NCBI RefSeq assembly: GCF_001039355.2
Contig: NW_019774992.1
Span: 343,958-407,957, forward strand
DNA from: Lingula anatina
Taxonomy: Eukaryota; Brachiopoda; Lingulata; Lingulida; Lingulidae
Length of the DNA stretch: 64,000 nt
Direction: 5' to 3'
In this document: positions 37,310 through 49,680 of the stretch, piece after piece
Layout: every line of letters starts with the position of its first letter
How positions within the stretch are numbered: the first letter of the stretch is position 1
Translations under genes and position numbers: made by a program
The notes under the pieces: model-generated
Told to the model about the DNA's origin: nothing
The model's input: only the letters and a program-made list of their open reading frames with translations
Databases searched by the model: none

Positions 37310-40300
37310 AATAATAATCCAGTAAAAAAAGATATTATTTTAAGGTGTGTTTTGGTATCAAACATAACAATTGAACGTGTAATACGAAAAGCATACATTC
37401 TGTACATACCCAAGAAAGAATGAATGCGCTTTTAGCCCAGCCAGCGTGAAGTAACTCTCTATAATATTGGCAATCAGTCCCAAAAGCAGTATCACAAGCC
37501 CGACAACAGGTTTCCTACGTGATCAAATCAAAGACATATCATTAGCCCAAACAGGTGTTTCATAGCCATTGATTTAATAAATCATATTACATTGGATACA
37601 CATTGTAATTTTAAGCGCTATAGAAATGAATTACTTTGAATTTTTAAGGGACATAAAAAAGAAATCTTTGTAAACACGTCATGTTATTTTCAAATCGCAT
37701 ATATAGAGCGCATTCCCAGAGATTTAGATCGATCCAACTTGATCGACCTAACTCCCTGGGGGTTCACGCTAAATTGCTGTCAGCCGACCGTGCACGGAAG
37801 TGAATTACCCCCTTACAGCTTTTAGTAGGCGGGACAGACATTTAAGCCAGCTAAGCTGACAGTAATCTAGTGAGACTCCCCCCGGGGATAGATCGATCTC
37901 AAATCTGTGGAAATGGGGCCTATACATGCATGCATGTGTATGTATACAGCTGTACCTACCAGTATAAGGGTAACATGAAAAGTGGCGCCACGATATAAAA
38001 CTGGATATCGTTGTCTATGTACCAGCACCAAGACATACACTGAAAAGAATGGATTTATTTACTAGTAAAATATTAACTTGTACTTTTTCTTTACTTCTTC
38101 TAACTGCTAAAATCCCTCAATGGTCTAAATGCTTGTCTGACTAGACCCTACTGGTCTTATTGCAAATTTTGAACTGAAATATATAATTAGGAATGGTATT
38201 AATCATCTAGTCTAAGAACAAAAACGGCTACGGCGAATGACTGTTGAATAGGTGAAATTGATTTTTTTTAGTTAAATTTTATATGGCGCGAAAATCGCAT
38301 ATAGGATACCTTCAATTCCCGTTTGAGTGACAGAAATGAAAAGAGTGTTAATTCCTCTTATATAATTGAAACCAATTTTTTTAAATAATGATGCATGTAA
38401 CTAACTTCCTAAATGAAATAAGTGAACATACCGCTTCCTTGGCAAAGACAAAGTTGTTAATATACAGTATATTTGTCCACCAATTGTTTCGACACTGTTC
38501 GGCATCGTACCCCGTTTCCCGCCACAGAGGGCCACGCCCCATGTAGTCCTTCAGGGTCACGTATATAAACAGTAACATGAAGTAGATGGGCGACAGTCTG
38601 AAAATATAAAGAACATGTGTGCTAGAGACCAGAGGGCGTACAGCGTAGTATACTCGAAAGGTTGTAACTCGCGTTTAAGTGTACATTTTCGAGTAAAAAT
38701 ACTTGTTTATGAAAGCTGGTTTTCTAGCTTGTAAGTTACAAACTTTTGGAAATCTGGTCAAAGAGAGATTCGCTTACAGATAGGCAGTATCTTGCAGAAA
38801 GAACGTTGAAGTAAAGCAAAAGAGAATGATATTTATCAAATTTACATGTAAGGGAAAAGTAGACTTTCTCATTTAGTCATAAGATATGTAAAATGTGCAT
38901 TACTTATATTATATTATATTATATTATATTATATTATATTATATTATATTATATTATATTATATATGTACTTACCTCAAATATCGGTGGATGTAATAGAG
39001 TACCATAGTTTTGCAGCGGACACCGTGCTGTTTTGTTAACTGCTTAAGAAAGAGGTAAGCCACAAGAACACCACTGCAAAATAAATAAATAAATAAATAC
39101 ACAAAACATTTTATTGTTTTATTGATTGCAATCCTAATGCCTTTATAAGTAATGTTTAATGGTAATAAAGTTTCTTAAAATATCTATGTAGTTTTAAACT
39201 CTATTTCAATATTACCTTTTTGGACGCAATGAACAATGCATGCTTTAAAAGCAGGTTAAAATAATATCTAAAGCAGATAAATGCACACAAAAAATGGCAG
39301 AAGAACGGTGTTAATAAGGTCAGAAGTTATCCATCTACAGTATGTGGAGAGACAACAAGATTACATTAGTGCCAGACATGCAGACAAATAACACACAGAT
39401 ACGCTTGCATATCATAAAGTAACCATGCTATGGCTCACCTCAATAAGAAAAACGAATCCACAGAGAAAAAGGCGTTGGTGACAGCTATGAAGGAGAACCT
39501 CGTTGATTCATCCCATGCAAAAAGTGGATTTGCTGAAAGAGAAAAACAACAGACCAGTAGCGTCAAAATGCTGCCATTTCAAGGGCGTACATTGATTTCC
39601 TCCAACCAGTCGCTTAATTACATACTTTATGTTGAGATGTAAAGTTAAAAAAAGAACATATTCTATATCCCCAAACAAGAAACGGTGTGTATAAATTAAC
39701 ATGCAGATCGGTTGATCGTTATTTGGAATACACTTGTTTACCTAAACGTTCATCAATAAACTATGACGACAGTGTATGTCCCTGTCGTTTTATTCTTAAA
39801 TTTACAGTCGATTTTTCATTTGCAGAACTAAAAAAAGTTACAGTAGCAGTTCCTTCTAACAGCAGCTAATGCAGGGTTTTCCTTATCCGACATTTCAGTG
39901 TCTCACAAGACACCATCATGTGGAATTTATTGTATCCTCTACCCAAGAAGAGCAGTGAATTATTGGAATGGTGATAAATACCATTCTGACTTCGACAGTT
40001 GTTTGAAGAAACTAGTAACTTTGAATGCAATTAAAATCGTCTGACCAATACCTGCAAACACGCCGATGGTGGACACCATATACGAGTACGAGTGTCCCAG
40101 TACCACCCAGCCTATACTTAGAACTCGTATCCCGTTTAGACAGGTGATTGCACCGCGCCCCTGGTGCGTATCCAGGAGACGTGGGAGAGAAGAGTACAGA
40201 GAGAAAGAAGTGAGGAGGCGGATTGCCAGTGGCGCTGAAAGTAAAGCAAAAGAAAGCGGTGCTTAAACATATCATTTTACGGGAGAAACTGTCTTTCGTG

Positions 40301-43300
40301 TGGATTGTACTTAGAAGTTATTGTAGAATTAAATAGATTGACAAATTTGTAATAATTAAGGTCATGTAAAATATCCGCTTCACCTTTCGGGTCCTTCGAA
40401 GTCTTTTGCTGGGCAGACTCCGCAGCTTTGGTTTTTCCGGCGGTGCCATTGGTCTGCATGCTGTGCTTGGTAACATCACCGTTAGCTAAACATAGTTAAA
40501 AATTAATATAAATATAATCATATAATCAAGGATCTATTTTCGACAGAAAGGTATGTTAAACGGTTTCGCGAATTAAGCATAAAAGTACATGTATGGTTTG
40601 TTAATAATATCCTAAGTTTCAGTGTAAAACTGCGACGTTTAAAAAATTTACCTTGTAAATGTAAAGTCACTGACAACAATTGTAATTGAAATTGAAAATA
40701 GGCCTGTTCATTTAAAGAACTACATTAATTTATAACAAATTGAGATAAACTGAATTTCTACTTTTTTACCTTCCCCGTGTTTCTGTACACCGTTATCAAC
40801 CACTGTCATTTCTATGTGATTTTCCTCAGAGACGAACGCCTTGTTGTCGGTCCCCCCGAGCTCACGCCGCTTGTTTACCTCGCTTTCATTTGCCTTCTTT
40901 GCGTACGCTGTGGTCAATGTTTTATCGATACCGAGACCCTCGAGTAATGTCCCTACCAGTATGACCAGTCCAAACACTGACAGGACAGCTCTTTTAGAAT
41001 AAAATTAATAAAAAGATAAATTATTAGAAAAAAGAAAAATACCTATAGATACAAGTTAACGTATTAAGGAATGTACCCACAGGTGTATCTGCATTCTTGG
41101 TTCGAAAAAAAGAACAATTTTTGAATTAAAGAATTGATAAATGATCACAAGGAAAGACACTGATAAATTGGCATGCAATAACTTAATATCTAATGTCATA
41201 ACTAATGTGACTGGATGTTTTAGCATACTTTTTCCGAAAAAGTAGAACAACTTTAACAATAATATTGCTTTTACACTAACACTGCTTTTTCTCCATATTT
41301 TCAAGTTCAATAATGTGTCATTCCAAAAAAAAAAAAAAAAAAAAAAGAAGACATTTGAGTCACGTCAGCGACGCTCGCCTATTCTGTAAAATTGTAATAT
41401 TTTTAACTTGTCCCATTATTTTTACTGTTTAATACATGTACTTCAGTGCAGTACCATCCACAATAGAAAGAAATCACCAGTAAGCAAACCTTGATTTAAA
41501 ACAGTTATGTAATTATTGCACAAAATATTTTCGTCACTGGCGCGACTGGGTGACTCGCTTTTTTTGGAATGGCCCACACTGGTATATAGTATACTGTACA
41601 TAATGGCGAGTAAGGCGGGGACAGTAGCGACATCTACAGTAAATATCATTATTCTATGATTACTTACATGCAGACTTGTGCCCTGGTGTCCGTGCTGAGG
41701 TCCGGCCTCTTGTCCTGGTCACACACCACCGTGGTCCCAGCCGCTAGATCCTGGGCATTCGTCAGGTTCATCAGTACTGAAAAAGAGATACACACAAGAA
41801 TAAAGTATTATAAAATGAAAGGAAAAAACAACGACCATACGAAAAAAGTATAGAAGTCAGGATATAATAGCAATACCATTTATCCTTTTTATTATTCATT
41901 CAATTGTCATATACTGTATATACGAGGACTGGCAGATAATGCGGTCGTGGTATACCCTTGTCACAATAATAAAACAGCATTCTATTCTATTCTATTCTAA
42001 TATCAGTAGTGGATAAGTAAATGTACCTTTCACAATTTGGTTGACATCCTGAGACGAGCACGAGGCGGGAAGACACATCCCCAGAGCTAACTTAACTGTG
42101 TCCGCCACGTCACCAACCTGAAACAGGTAACGGTCGCTTTATCAACCTATAAATGAACACTGGGATCTATACCGCAATGATTTCATAAGAAGAATCAACG
42201 CGATAAAGTTCGTAGAAAAAAAAGCGGGTACTGGACCACAATCGTCTTATATTACTATTACCGCTCAGTGTTGTCGGTCCCCTCGAGCTCACGCCGCTTG
42301 TTTACCTCGCTTTCATTTGCCTTCTTTGCGTACGCTGTGGTCAATGTTTTATCGATACCGAGACCCTCGAGTAATGTCCCTACCAGTATGACCAGCCCAA
42401 ACACCGACAGGACAGCTTTATTTTTAAATTTATTAAAACAATAATAATAATAATGAAAAGCAAAAAGAGAAACATTCATGTGTACTCATACCTTTTCTTG
42501 GCCATCATCAATAGCACCAGCAAACAGAGCAGGCGGTACCGGCATGGACAGCTTGCAGTAGTCACCATGGAACGAGTGGTTTCCACCTCCAGTTGGTATG
42601 CTGATTTTGGAATTTCTTTGAAAAAAATAGAAGTAAGATGGAAATCTACATTAAGAATGTCTTTAACATCAAACGTCTAGGGCATTAGAATTGATTTTAA
42701 TGCATATCCTTGATCAATTTTTAAATTTTGAACAGCGTTATTCTCAATCTGGATTATAGTTTTCTTTTATTTGAGGTGGCCCTCAATTACAAAACCCGAT
42801 TTATTTTGATACAAACACTCTACCCACTATCTTTATCTTTATCCCCGTTTGGAGCGTCTCGCGTGTTCTTCCGTCTTACTGATAACGAGAAGATGAACTG
42901 AATCACCCTAACAGATAAATCAATTACCAAATACGTACGCTATTTTGGCCTCGACTCTCAGACACTGCTCGTATTGCCCGAGCCACTGTGTGTCACCAAA
43001 CAGTAAACCAGTGTTTGGTTTCCCGAAGGCGTCCAGCACTGCAAGGCAAAATATTTTACATGTAATATTCTTATTAGAACAGATTTATAGTTTTAATTGG
43101 CTAACATTTTGGGGATGATTGTTAGGGATGGTGATTTATTAAAGCATGCTTTTTAAGCCTCACACACAAAATGAGGCAAAGGGTGCTCTATGACGGAAAA
43201 AACTCAGTGTGCTAGTAAATAAATAAATAAACAAACCGCGCGCGACTTCCACTCTCCCAAGTACTGGCAACATACCAGGCAAGATACACAATATGTATGT

Positions 43301-45073
43301 AATCTTCTTGACATACTTGAGGTGGCATCAGCAAATAATTGTCAATAATGATAATCATGTGGTATTTACCCACAAATGATAAGTGATATCACGGGAATAT
43401 GGGTGAATTCTGAACAGTAAGCCTCTATCAAAGAGACTACATGTGCAAAGCAGTACAACGTTTATTTATCAAACATATCATTGACTGACGTTGGTTTCAT
43501 TGTCCGTTTCTTATACACGTGTCGTATTTTTATATAAGCATGTGACAGTTGACGGGTATTTACGCGTGCGCGCGTATATATGTATGTGTGTGGTAAATGC
43601 GTGTGAAGGGGGGGGGGTGTAACGCAGGCGAACTCTCACTGCAGGTGTTGGAAACACGAGCAAGTGACACCTGTCGTGTTGATTTTTGAGGTGTGCCAAA
43701 AGATAACGTAAACCTCTGATTAACAACAGTATAAGTAAACCTACATTCCAAAACGTGCAAAACGTATTTAAATATTGGCATAAAAATGGCTTCGCCATTC
43801 GGCGTCTACGAAGATCTCACAGAATCAGCTGTACCCTATGGAATATTTGTTTTTTCCTCTACGATTATACATGTTCATCAGACAAGCTGTAATTCGACAG
43901 GTTTGTTACTAATATTAAACGCAAATAAAACTTATCACCATTAAATACATCTTAAGTATTATCCTCTACGATTAACTTATTGCCATGATTATCATCGCGC
44001 CGCGCATACCCGGTATGTTAACAGGTTAAGCGCTTGGCACCCTGAACCTCCCAGCACTGGCGGTGACTCTCCCTTCGCACAACATACGCCGGGAGTCGCC
44101 GCCCGCAAACCATTTGAACCTAAGGGTGTGGTCGCAGTTGCGACGCTACAATCTTCAAGGGTTCGAAGTCCATTCAATTAAACATTTAGGTAAGTGAGTT
44201 ATCGGGGAAGTTATCGAAATATTTGCCCAAAACAAACAAGTAACTGATAATTTGTCACGTTCGTAATGTCAGTTATTATTAAGTCACCATGAGTCGGTTG
44301 CTGGGCCAGGTATAATGGGGTTTTCAGAATGGTTTTATTTGGAGAAAAAAACCGCATGTGGACATGGTGCTGCTATGGTGCTTTGAAGTGTTTTGGCATA
44401 TTTTACACCAAATACAGCCATCTAAAATGACCATACAGCTTTCCTGACACATAGAATATAACTAGTTATTTTTCATATTTTCTTCGAGAAGTTACTTACT
44501 CTGCAGTGCCCAACCTTCTGTCTTTACCAGTCCTTGCAACATGTAGCTAATATCTATGGCGCAGTACCCCGATATAGGCTGCAGGACGGCGTTCAGGGCG
44601 CTAGGCAGGGCCACTTGTACCAGCGAGTCCCAGTCCACGTTCTGCAGTACCGCCAACGGGTTGCCTCCGCCGGTACCAGCGCCCGAGGTCAACGACTGAA
44701 CTAAATCCGCAACCGCTGTCCCCTGGGAGGCTAGTAACGGGATGATTTGTTCTCCAACTTTGGAGACATCGGGGACGGCGTTGTTAAGAGCTGTGGTGAT
44801 TTGGTCCGTGTTGTTCAGCTGGGAAACCACAGCCTTGATGATGGCGTCCTTGTAGTTTTGGGCGAAAGCCGGCAATGGCTGAGGAAGCTGAGAAGTCAGA
44901 TCGGTCAAGACTTTTCCCAGGTACTCCGGCGAGAGAAGATTCTTCACGACATCTGAATCGAGATATCCTTTCAGAAGATCTCCTAGTCCCCGCCCTTGTG
45001 CTGAAACGCTGTTGGGGAGCGATGAAAATACCACGACTAAGCTCAGGCAGAAGACGAAATGTTTCGTCTTCAT
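35202..45073 (-). CDS. NRF-6-like acyltransferase-3 membrane protein, copy A
   Basis: Seventeen minus-strand exons in reading order: 44500-45073, 42939-43038, 42492-42600, 42027-42117, 41668-41776, 40770-40990, 40384-40485, 40052-40234, 39439-39532, 38975-39073, 38432-38597, 37960-38039, 37410-37514, 37025-37142, 36164-36350, 35517-35659, 35202-35309. They total 2589 nt with all phases agreeing (862 aa). A signal peptide (about 25 aa) leads into a Cys-containing NRF domain with GDYCKLSMPVPPAL and CLPASCSSQDV; then a membrane helix (SVFGLVILVGTLLEGLG), a polar loop, and the acyltransferase-3 domain: LNGIRVLSIGWVVLGH with its conserved His, WWTNILYINNFVF, CMSWCWYIDNDIQFYI, IIPWCRIGPYLIG and a closing AFEIPMMGVEKIL. 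The C. elegans relative NRF-6 acts in uptake or transport of drugs and lipids; the biochemical reaction is unproven. A duplicated exon lies in intron 3. Confidence 0.93.
37271..37312. repeat. (AAAT)n microsatellite
   Basis: About ten units in an intron of NRF-6-like copy A. Confidence 0.95.
37708..37922. mobile_element. Foldback element, CCATTCCCA-ended family, copy 2
   Basis: It starts GAGCGCATTCCCAGAGATTT and ends TCTGTGGAAATGGGGCC. The inner landmarks CTGGGGGTTCACGCTAAATT, GCTGTCAGCCGACCG and ATTACCCCCTTACAGCTTTT match copy 1 at 3646 closely, with about 20 extra bases in the centre. Flanked by TATA on both sides. It lies in an intron of NRF-6-like copy A. Confidence 0.85.
38905..38961. 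repeat. (ATATT)n pentanucleotide repeat
   Basis: About eleven units of ATATT, ending only about 13 bases from the 3' splice donor side of the exon at 38975-39073. Confidence 0.95.
41325..41346. repeat. Poly(A) run
   Basis: About 20 consecutive A residues in intron 5 of NRF-6-like copy A. No target duplication or retroelement was recognised beside it. Confidence 0.8.
42269..42417 (-). pseudogene. Duplicated exon fragment of NRF-6-like copy A
   Basis: 149 bp identical at 146 positions to 40842-40990, the first two thirds of the exon carrying the membrane helix SVFGLVILVGTLLEGLG. The match begins at the exact 5' boundary of the source exon and stops inside it. It sits in intron 3, upstream of exons that should precede it. 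It has an AG before it and a GT (GGTAATAG) shortly after, but it needs a phase-1 donor while the preceding exon ends in phase 0, so inclusion would break the frame. Probably not used. Confidence 0.85.
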
Positions 45074-45317
45074 TTTTTAATGTGAAAAATGATTTTCAAA
45101 TAATCACTTGTTGAAAAACTCGGATCCCCCTTCTTAGTGTGCTATTGCCTCCTGTGGTCTGACAGATGGTTTAAATGCTGATTCAGTGCCAAGGCATTAT
45201 TTGTTATCTATGTAGAGACTAGTTTGCGGATGCCGCGGCTGAGGTACACGTAACTCCGAGCAGCCATCAGCTGATGCTACACTGCAGTGGCGCACCTGGT
45301 GGCGGATAGTAAAACTA

Positions 45318-45357
<40 letters not shown>

Positions 45358-46252
45358 AGATTCATAAACACCAGAATTACATTGAGCGGGTATTTTTGTT
45401 TCACTCTTTAATTTTACTCATTTAAAGGGTTCTTTGAAAGATGTAATGTGCACTGGAGTCGCTATAGGTGTCCGTGTGGCCAGAAAACGAGAACCGCTGT
45501 TGGTGCTGCCCCCTACTGGCGCAGCTGTCACACTACCCCTGTATATAGTGTCTTTGCTTTTCTTATCGAACTGAATCATGAACATTCAAATAACTGAGCT
45601 TTGTGTTAGAGGGTTTATCTCCGTAGTCCCCCCTATCACACCTAATACCAGAAGGTTCTTACCCCCCACTAAAACATGCATTTAAAGTATTTTTACTTAG
45701 GTATTCAGCATGCTTTGCCAAGCATATATGGACTTCTAGATGTAAAGAACCAATTTGTATTATTATATATCATTAATAAAACTCACATGTACAATGGCTT
45801 AAAATTCAGTAACAATATCAAATATCCAAGTGCTAAGGCTACTACAGAATATTTAAATGTCAAAAAGAATTTCAATAAAACCTTATATCTGAAAAGACAA
45901 AAACACTTGTAGGTGCATCTTTTTTTACTGTAGATAATGGCAAAAATGTAATCATAAATGTCACACTAATATTCATGCATTTTCATATAATGTCCTATAG
46001 ATGACGACCATGTGTGTGTTACATGTGTATCACGCGGAATGAATAACTCAGCAATATATCGACCTGGAAAAGCATTCTATCAAAGTTGATTTAATGCAGC
46101 CAGAGAATGACGATCAGGTTGAAAAATACACATAACACCCTCACACTTTGCGGCCTTGAATACATACGATGGTGGTTAAACCGTCACAAAGAGCGTAGTT
46201 CCTAACAGTCCAGGTCGCTGCAACTTCGATAGATGTCTCAAAAGTTCGAAAG
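45074..46252. other. Spacer between NRF-6 copy A and secreted-protein copy 1
   Basis: The start of the NRF-6 gene (promoter side) lies at the left. An (AC)n tract of about 17 units runs 45320-45355. From about 45297 to 46250 the sequence repeats at 48273-49680, with an insertion of about 470 bp in the second copy, and is the conserved 3' flank of the small secreted-protein genes. A shared 60-codon open frame (45676-45912 and 49123-49326) is Lys/Asn-rich, has no domain, and probably reflects AT-rich flank duplication. Confidence 0.6.
45320..45355. repeat. (AC)n microsatellite
   Basis: About 17 perfect AC units. The matching position in the second flank copy (about 48297) lacks the repeat, so it expanded after the duplication or was lost from one copy. 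Confidence 0.95.
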
Positions 46253-48165
46253 TTAAAATAATTTTCTCAACAATGACAAAAACACCATAGCGTAGGTCAA
46301 CCCTGAAAGCCGTGTCCCCAGTGACGTCCCGCCACCAGGTGTCGCGGGTGTCGTGTAGCGGCAGACGACAGTGTTGTCATACAGCAGGGAGCTTGTCCAG
46401 ATGAACCTGGACTGACCCCAAGAAATGGTCCGAGGGTTGATGCCCTCCCCTTCCCGTGGCGCTCGCCCCCACCCTACCTCTTCGTCCGTGAACTCGGTGG
46501 CGGAGACCCAGGTATCGTCCGTAGTGAAATTTTTGGTCCACCTGCAGAGTGAACGGGACAATTATACATGTTCTTCATATCAATTCTACTAGAAATCAAT
46601 ACACTGAATTGCACAATTACAAATTACATGTATATCAATAAAGAAATATTAATTTATATCACGGAACTACGAAATAGTATAAATAGAGAAGGGTTGTAGA
46701 AAGGAAACGAGATGAATGAGAAAAAATAAAATAAAGAAGTAAGAAAAAGGGTTACTAGGAAGAAGGGACGAAAGAACGACTTTTCAGTTTTCAAGTAATC
46801 GCATCCATAGTGAATATATCTACATGTATATATGTATTCTAACATTAAGTATATAAACAAGATTTGAATTCAGAAAAGCACCGACAGAATTGTTTTTCAG
46901 ATATCCTATTAATCACATTATCAGATAGTAAATATTTTGAAGATATCAACAGCATCAAATAACCCAAAGAAAAGTTCCTTTAGTCCAGCTTAACGTTCAC
47001 CGAGGCAGTATACCGATACATTGTGTAATAAGTGAGAGGAGGATAGGAGTATCGTACCAGTTCTCTGGCATGGTGAAGTGCTCGCCACGGCAAGTGGTCC
47101 AAGGTTTCGGCCCCGAGGTACAGTTCAGGTCTATTGGACCCCTGAAGAACGTCTTACATTTCCACGCTGAGCTGGTCACCGTGCCTTAAGATAATATATA
47201 TTGTTTAAAACTCTTGGATTAAGTTTATACGAGTACAAATTACTGCGATAACTGTACATGTATGTCAATCTAGTACGACATGTAGCATTTTAACTGTGGG
47301 TGTCTGCTAGAATTATAGACAGCATATACAGGTACCACAGCGGAGGGTACACAATGCAACAGTTAATATCTATTTACTCCTGTTTATACAAGAGATCCCA
47401 CATTTCATATCTAAACTTATCTCACTCTTTACTGGCCTAGTTCACTTCTGCATACTACATCTCGGGTCAGGCGAAGATAGCAGTTTCTCTCCAGTGTGAC
47501 GAGATTCCGTACACACAGTTGTACATTATACTCTTGTATTCAACAAAGCTGGAGTTGATATATGTATATGTAAAAAACAATATCATTCTCGCCGCGGTAG
47601 GGAGGGGCATTGAGTAGACCTATTTACGGCTGATACACGCGGTAACATGAAGTAACAACGGAGAATGCTTCGATATTATATAAGGTTTAATATTAGTGTA
47701 GACCCCAACAAACAGATAAATAAATAAATAAACAAATAGATAAACAAATAAATAAATAAATAAGTAAATCCACAGGAATAATTGTCTTTGTGGCCTAAGC
47801 CGCCCTAACACCCTCTGTTCCAGATTCCAAAACTCGAAACCACGCTCACCGTCATCAAGGACCATCCTTAGCCCGCCGTCTCCAACTTGGGTGTCATTGT
47901 ACTCCAGAGTTGTCAGGTTGTCCGCGTTGTCCGCTGCCCAAATGGCGAACACGTTCTCTCCGCCATCCCCCACGTCGAAGCTGACGGCGGTGGCGGTCTG
48001 GGGTTTAAACAGTGTGTCGTCTGCTATGAATCCCCCGTTTACGTACAGTTTAAAATAGTTGTCGACATATACGTGACCAGAAACGGTTTTAGTTTCTGAG
48101 AAATTCACTCCCACTATTGCCAAATAAATAAATAGAATTTGGGCCTCTGTTCTCAGAACAGGCAT
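46253..48165 (-). CDS. Small secreted, possibly GPI-anchored protein, copy 1
   Basis: Three exons, minus: 47850-48165, 47058-47184, 46253-46541 (732 nt, 243 aa). Phases 1 and 2 agree. The ATG at 48165 is chosen because it aligns with the start of copy 2 and places the signal peptide at the N-terminus; an in-frame ATG at 48192 also exists. Order: signal peptide (about 1-22), a domain opening KTVSGHVYVDNYFKLYVNGG and AVSFDVGDGGENVFAIWAAD, resembling the jelly-roll carbohydrate-binding modules that carry D.[YF].LYVNG; then a Cys-bearing stretch (WKCKTFF, LNCTSGPKPW, TTCRGEHF), a Trp-rich part (EVGWGR, ISWGQSRFIWTSSLLYD) and VVCRY. The last 14 residues are hydrophobic after a Gly/Ser-rich linker, as in GPI signals. 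Family name and function unknown to me. Nearest relatives are copies 2 and 3. Confidence 0.88.
47711..47766. repeat. Imperfect (AAAT)n tract after exon 1 of copy 1
   Basis: TAAA/AAAT units broken by single changes. The same place in copy 3 carries a purer and longer tract (55192-55249). Confidence 0.85.
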
Positions 48166-48630
48166 GATTTCTGTCGTCTTCCTGTCATGCACGGTGTTTT
48201 ACTCTGATTTGATTCACTGGCTAGGCATTAAAAATTATCTAATTTGCATGAGTGACGTCAGCTCACAGGACAGCCTGGTGGCGGATAGTAAAACTAATCT
48301 AGATTCATAAACACAGGAATTATATTATTGTTTCACTTTTTAATTTTACTCATTAAAATGTTTTTTTGAAAGATGTAGTGTGCACTGGCGGCGCTAGGTG
48401 TCCGTGTCGCCAGTAATCGAGAACTGCTGTTGGTGCTGCCCCCTACTAGCGCCGCTGTCACACCGCCCCCGTTAGTGTGTTCCCAACTCGTGTGTTTGAT
48501 GGTACGTACCTTATGGTTCTAGTTTGACTGATATTTTGTGTGTACAACGAGAAATCTGAGTTTGGTATTTGACATCACGGCGGTGGCAATGTTTCTTTTC
48601 CTAAGTACTTTGAAGGTTTTCCGACAACCC

Positions 48631-48671
<41 letters not shown>

Positions 48672-49680
48672 TGCCCTAGATTTGCCTGCGTTTTGTTTTG
48701 TATTGTATTGTTTTTGTCTTTGAATTCTTTTCTTGGAAGGAGGGGTCTGCAGATGCTAAGCCGACCTCCCCCACCCCCATTTTGGTATTTTAGAGGGCGA
48801 ACGGTGCCATTTGGTACGGTTTAGAACTATGATTCGGCTTGTCAAAATTATAATTTCAAGAGGAGACGAGAAAACGAAGGGTGGGGGTGGGGGTGGGGGG
48901 TCAGGACCCCCCTGACTCGCTCTTAATTCGCCACTGGGTTGAAGGTATCCCTGATGCCCAGTTTTGCTTTTTTATCGAACTGAATCATAAACATTCAAAT
49001 AACTGAGCTTTGTGTTAGAGGGTTTATCTTCGTAGTCCCCCCTATCACACCTAATACCAGAAGGTTCTTACCCCGCACTAAAACATGCATTTAAAGTATT
49101 TTACTTAGGTATTCAGCATGCTTTGCCAACCATATATGGACTTCTTCATGTAGATGTAAAGAACCGATTTTTATTATTATATATCATTAATAAAACTCAC
49201 ATGTACAATGGCTTAAAATTCAGTAACAATATCAAATATCCAAGTGCTAAGGCTACTACAGAATATTTAAATGTCAAAAAGAATTTCAATAAAACCTTAT
49301 ATCTGAAAAGACAAAAACACTTGTAGGTGCATCTTTTTTACTGTAGATAATGGCAAAAAGGGAATCATAAATGTCACATATTCACTTTAATGCATTTTCA
49401 TATAATGTCCTATAGATGACGACCATGTGTGTGTTACATGTGTATCACACGGAATGAATAACTCAGCAATATTTCGACCTGGATAAGCATTCTATCAAAG
49501 TTGATTTAATGCAGTAAGAGAATTCCGGTCAGGTTGAAGTATAAAAAAAAAAAAAAAAAAAAAAAAATTACACCCTCTCACTTTGCGCCTTTGAAAACAT
49601 ACAATGGTGATTAAATGGTTCAACCGTCACAAAGAGCGTAGTACCTAATTGTTCAGGTCATTGCCACCTCAAACGCTGTC
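48166..49680. other. Spacer between secreted-protein copies 1 and 2
   Basis: The left part is the upstream region of copy 1, with ATTTGCATGAGTGACGTCAGC at about 48241, also found upstream of copy 3 (about 55709). 48273-48480 and 48955-49680 repeat the 45.3-46.25 kb flank. Between them 48480-48955 is unique to this copy and contains an (AAT)n tract (48631-48670) and a G-rich stretch near 48880-48900. Confidence 0.6.
48631..48670. repeat. (AAT)n microsatellite
   Basis: About 13 units, inside the insertion that distinguishes the two duplicated flanks. Confidence 0.95.

Noticed and set aside
44100-44175. GGGTTCGAAGTCC resembling a tRNA T-arm
   Set aside because: No matching A-box, D-arm or acceptor stem at the right spacing on either strand, so no tRNA is called; it may be part of a dispersed repeat.
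45676-45912. Repeated Lys/Asn-rich open frame (also 49123-49326) as a possible gene
   Set aside because: It lies in duplicated AT-rich flank, has no domain, and the duplicates differ by an in-frame insertion near the start without other sign of selection. Most simply chance preserved by recent duplication.
45297-49680. Direct repeats as a CRISPR-like array
   Set aside because: The repeats are long duplicated flanks and microsatellites in a eukaryotic genome, not short repeats with regular spacers.
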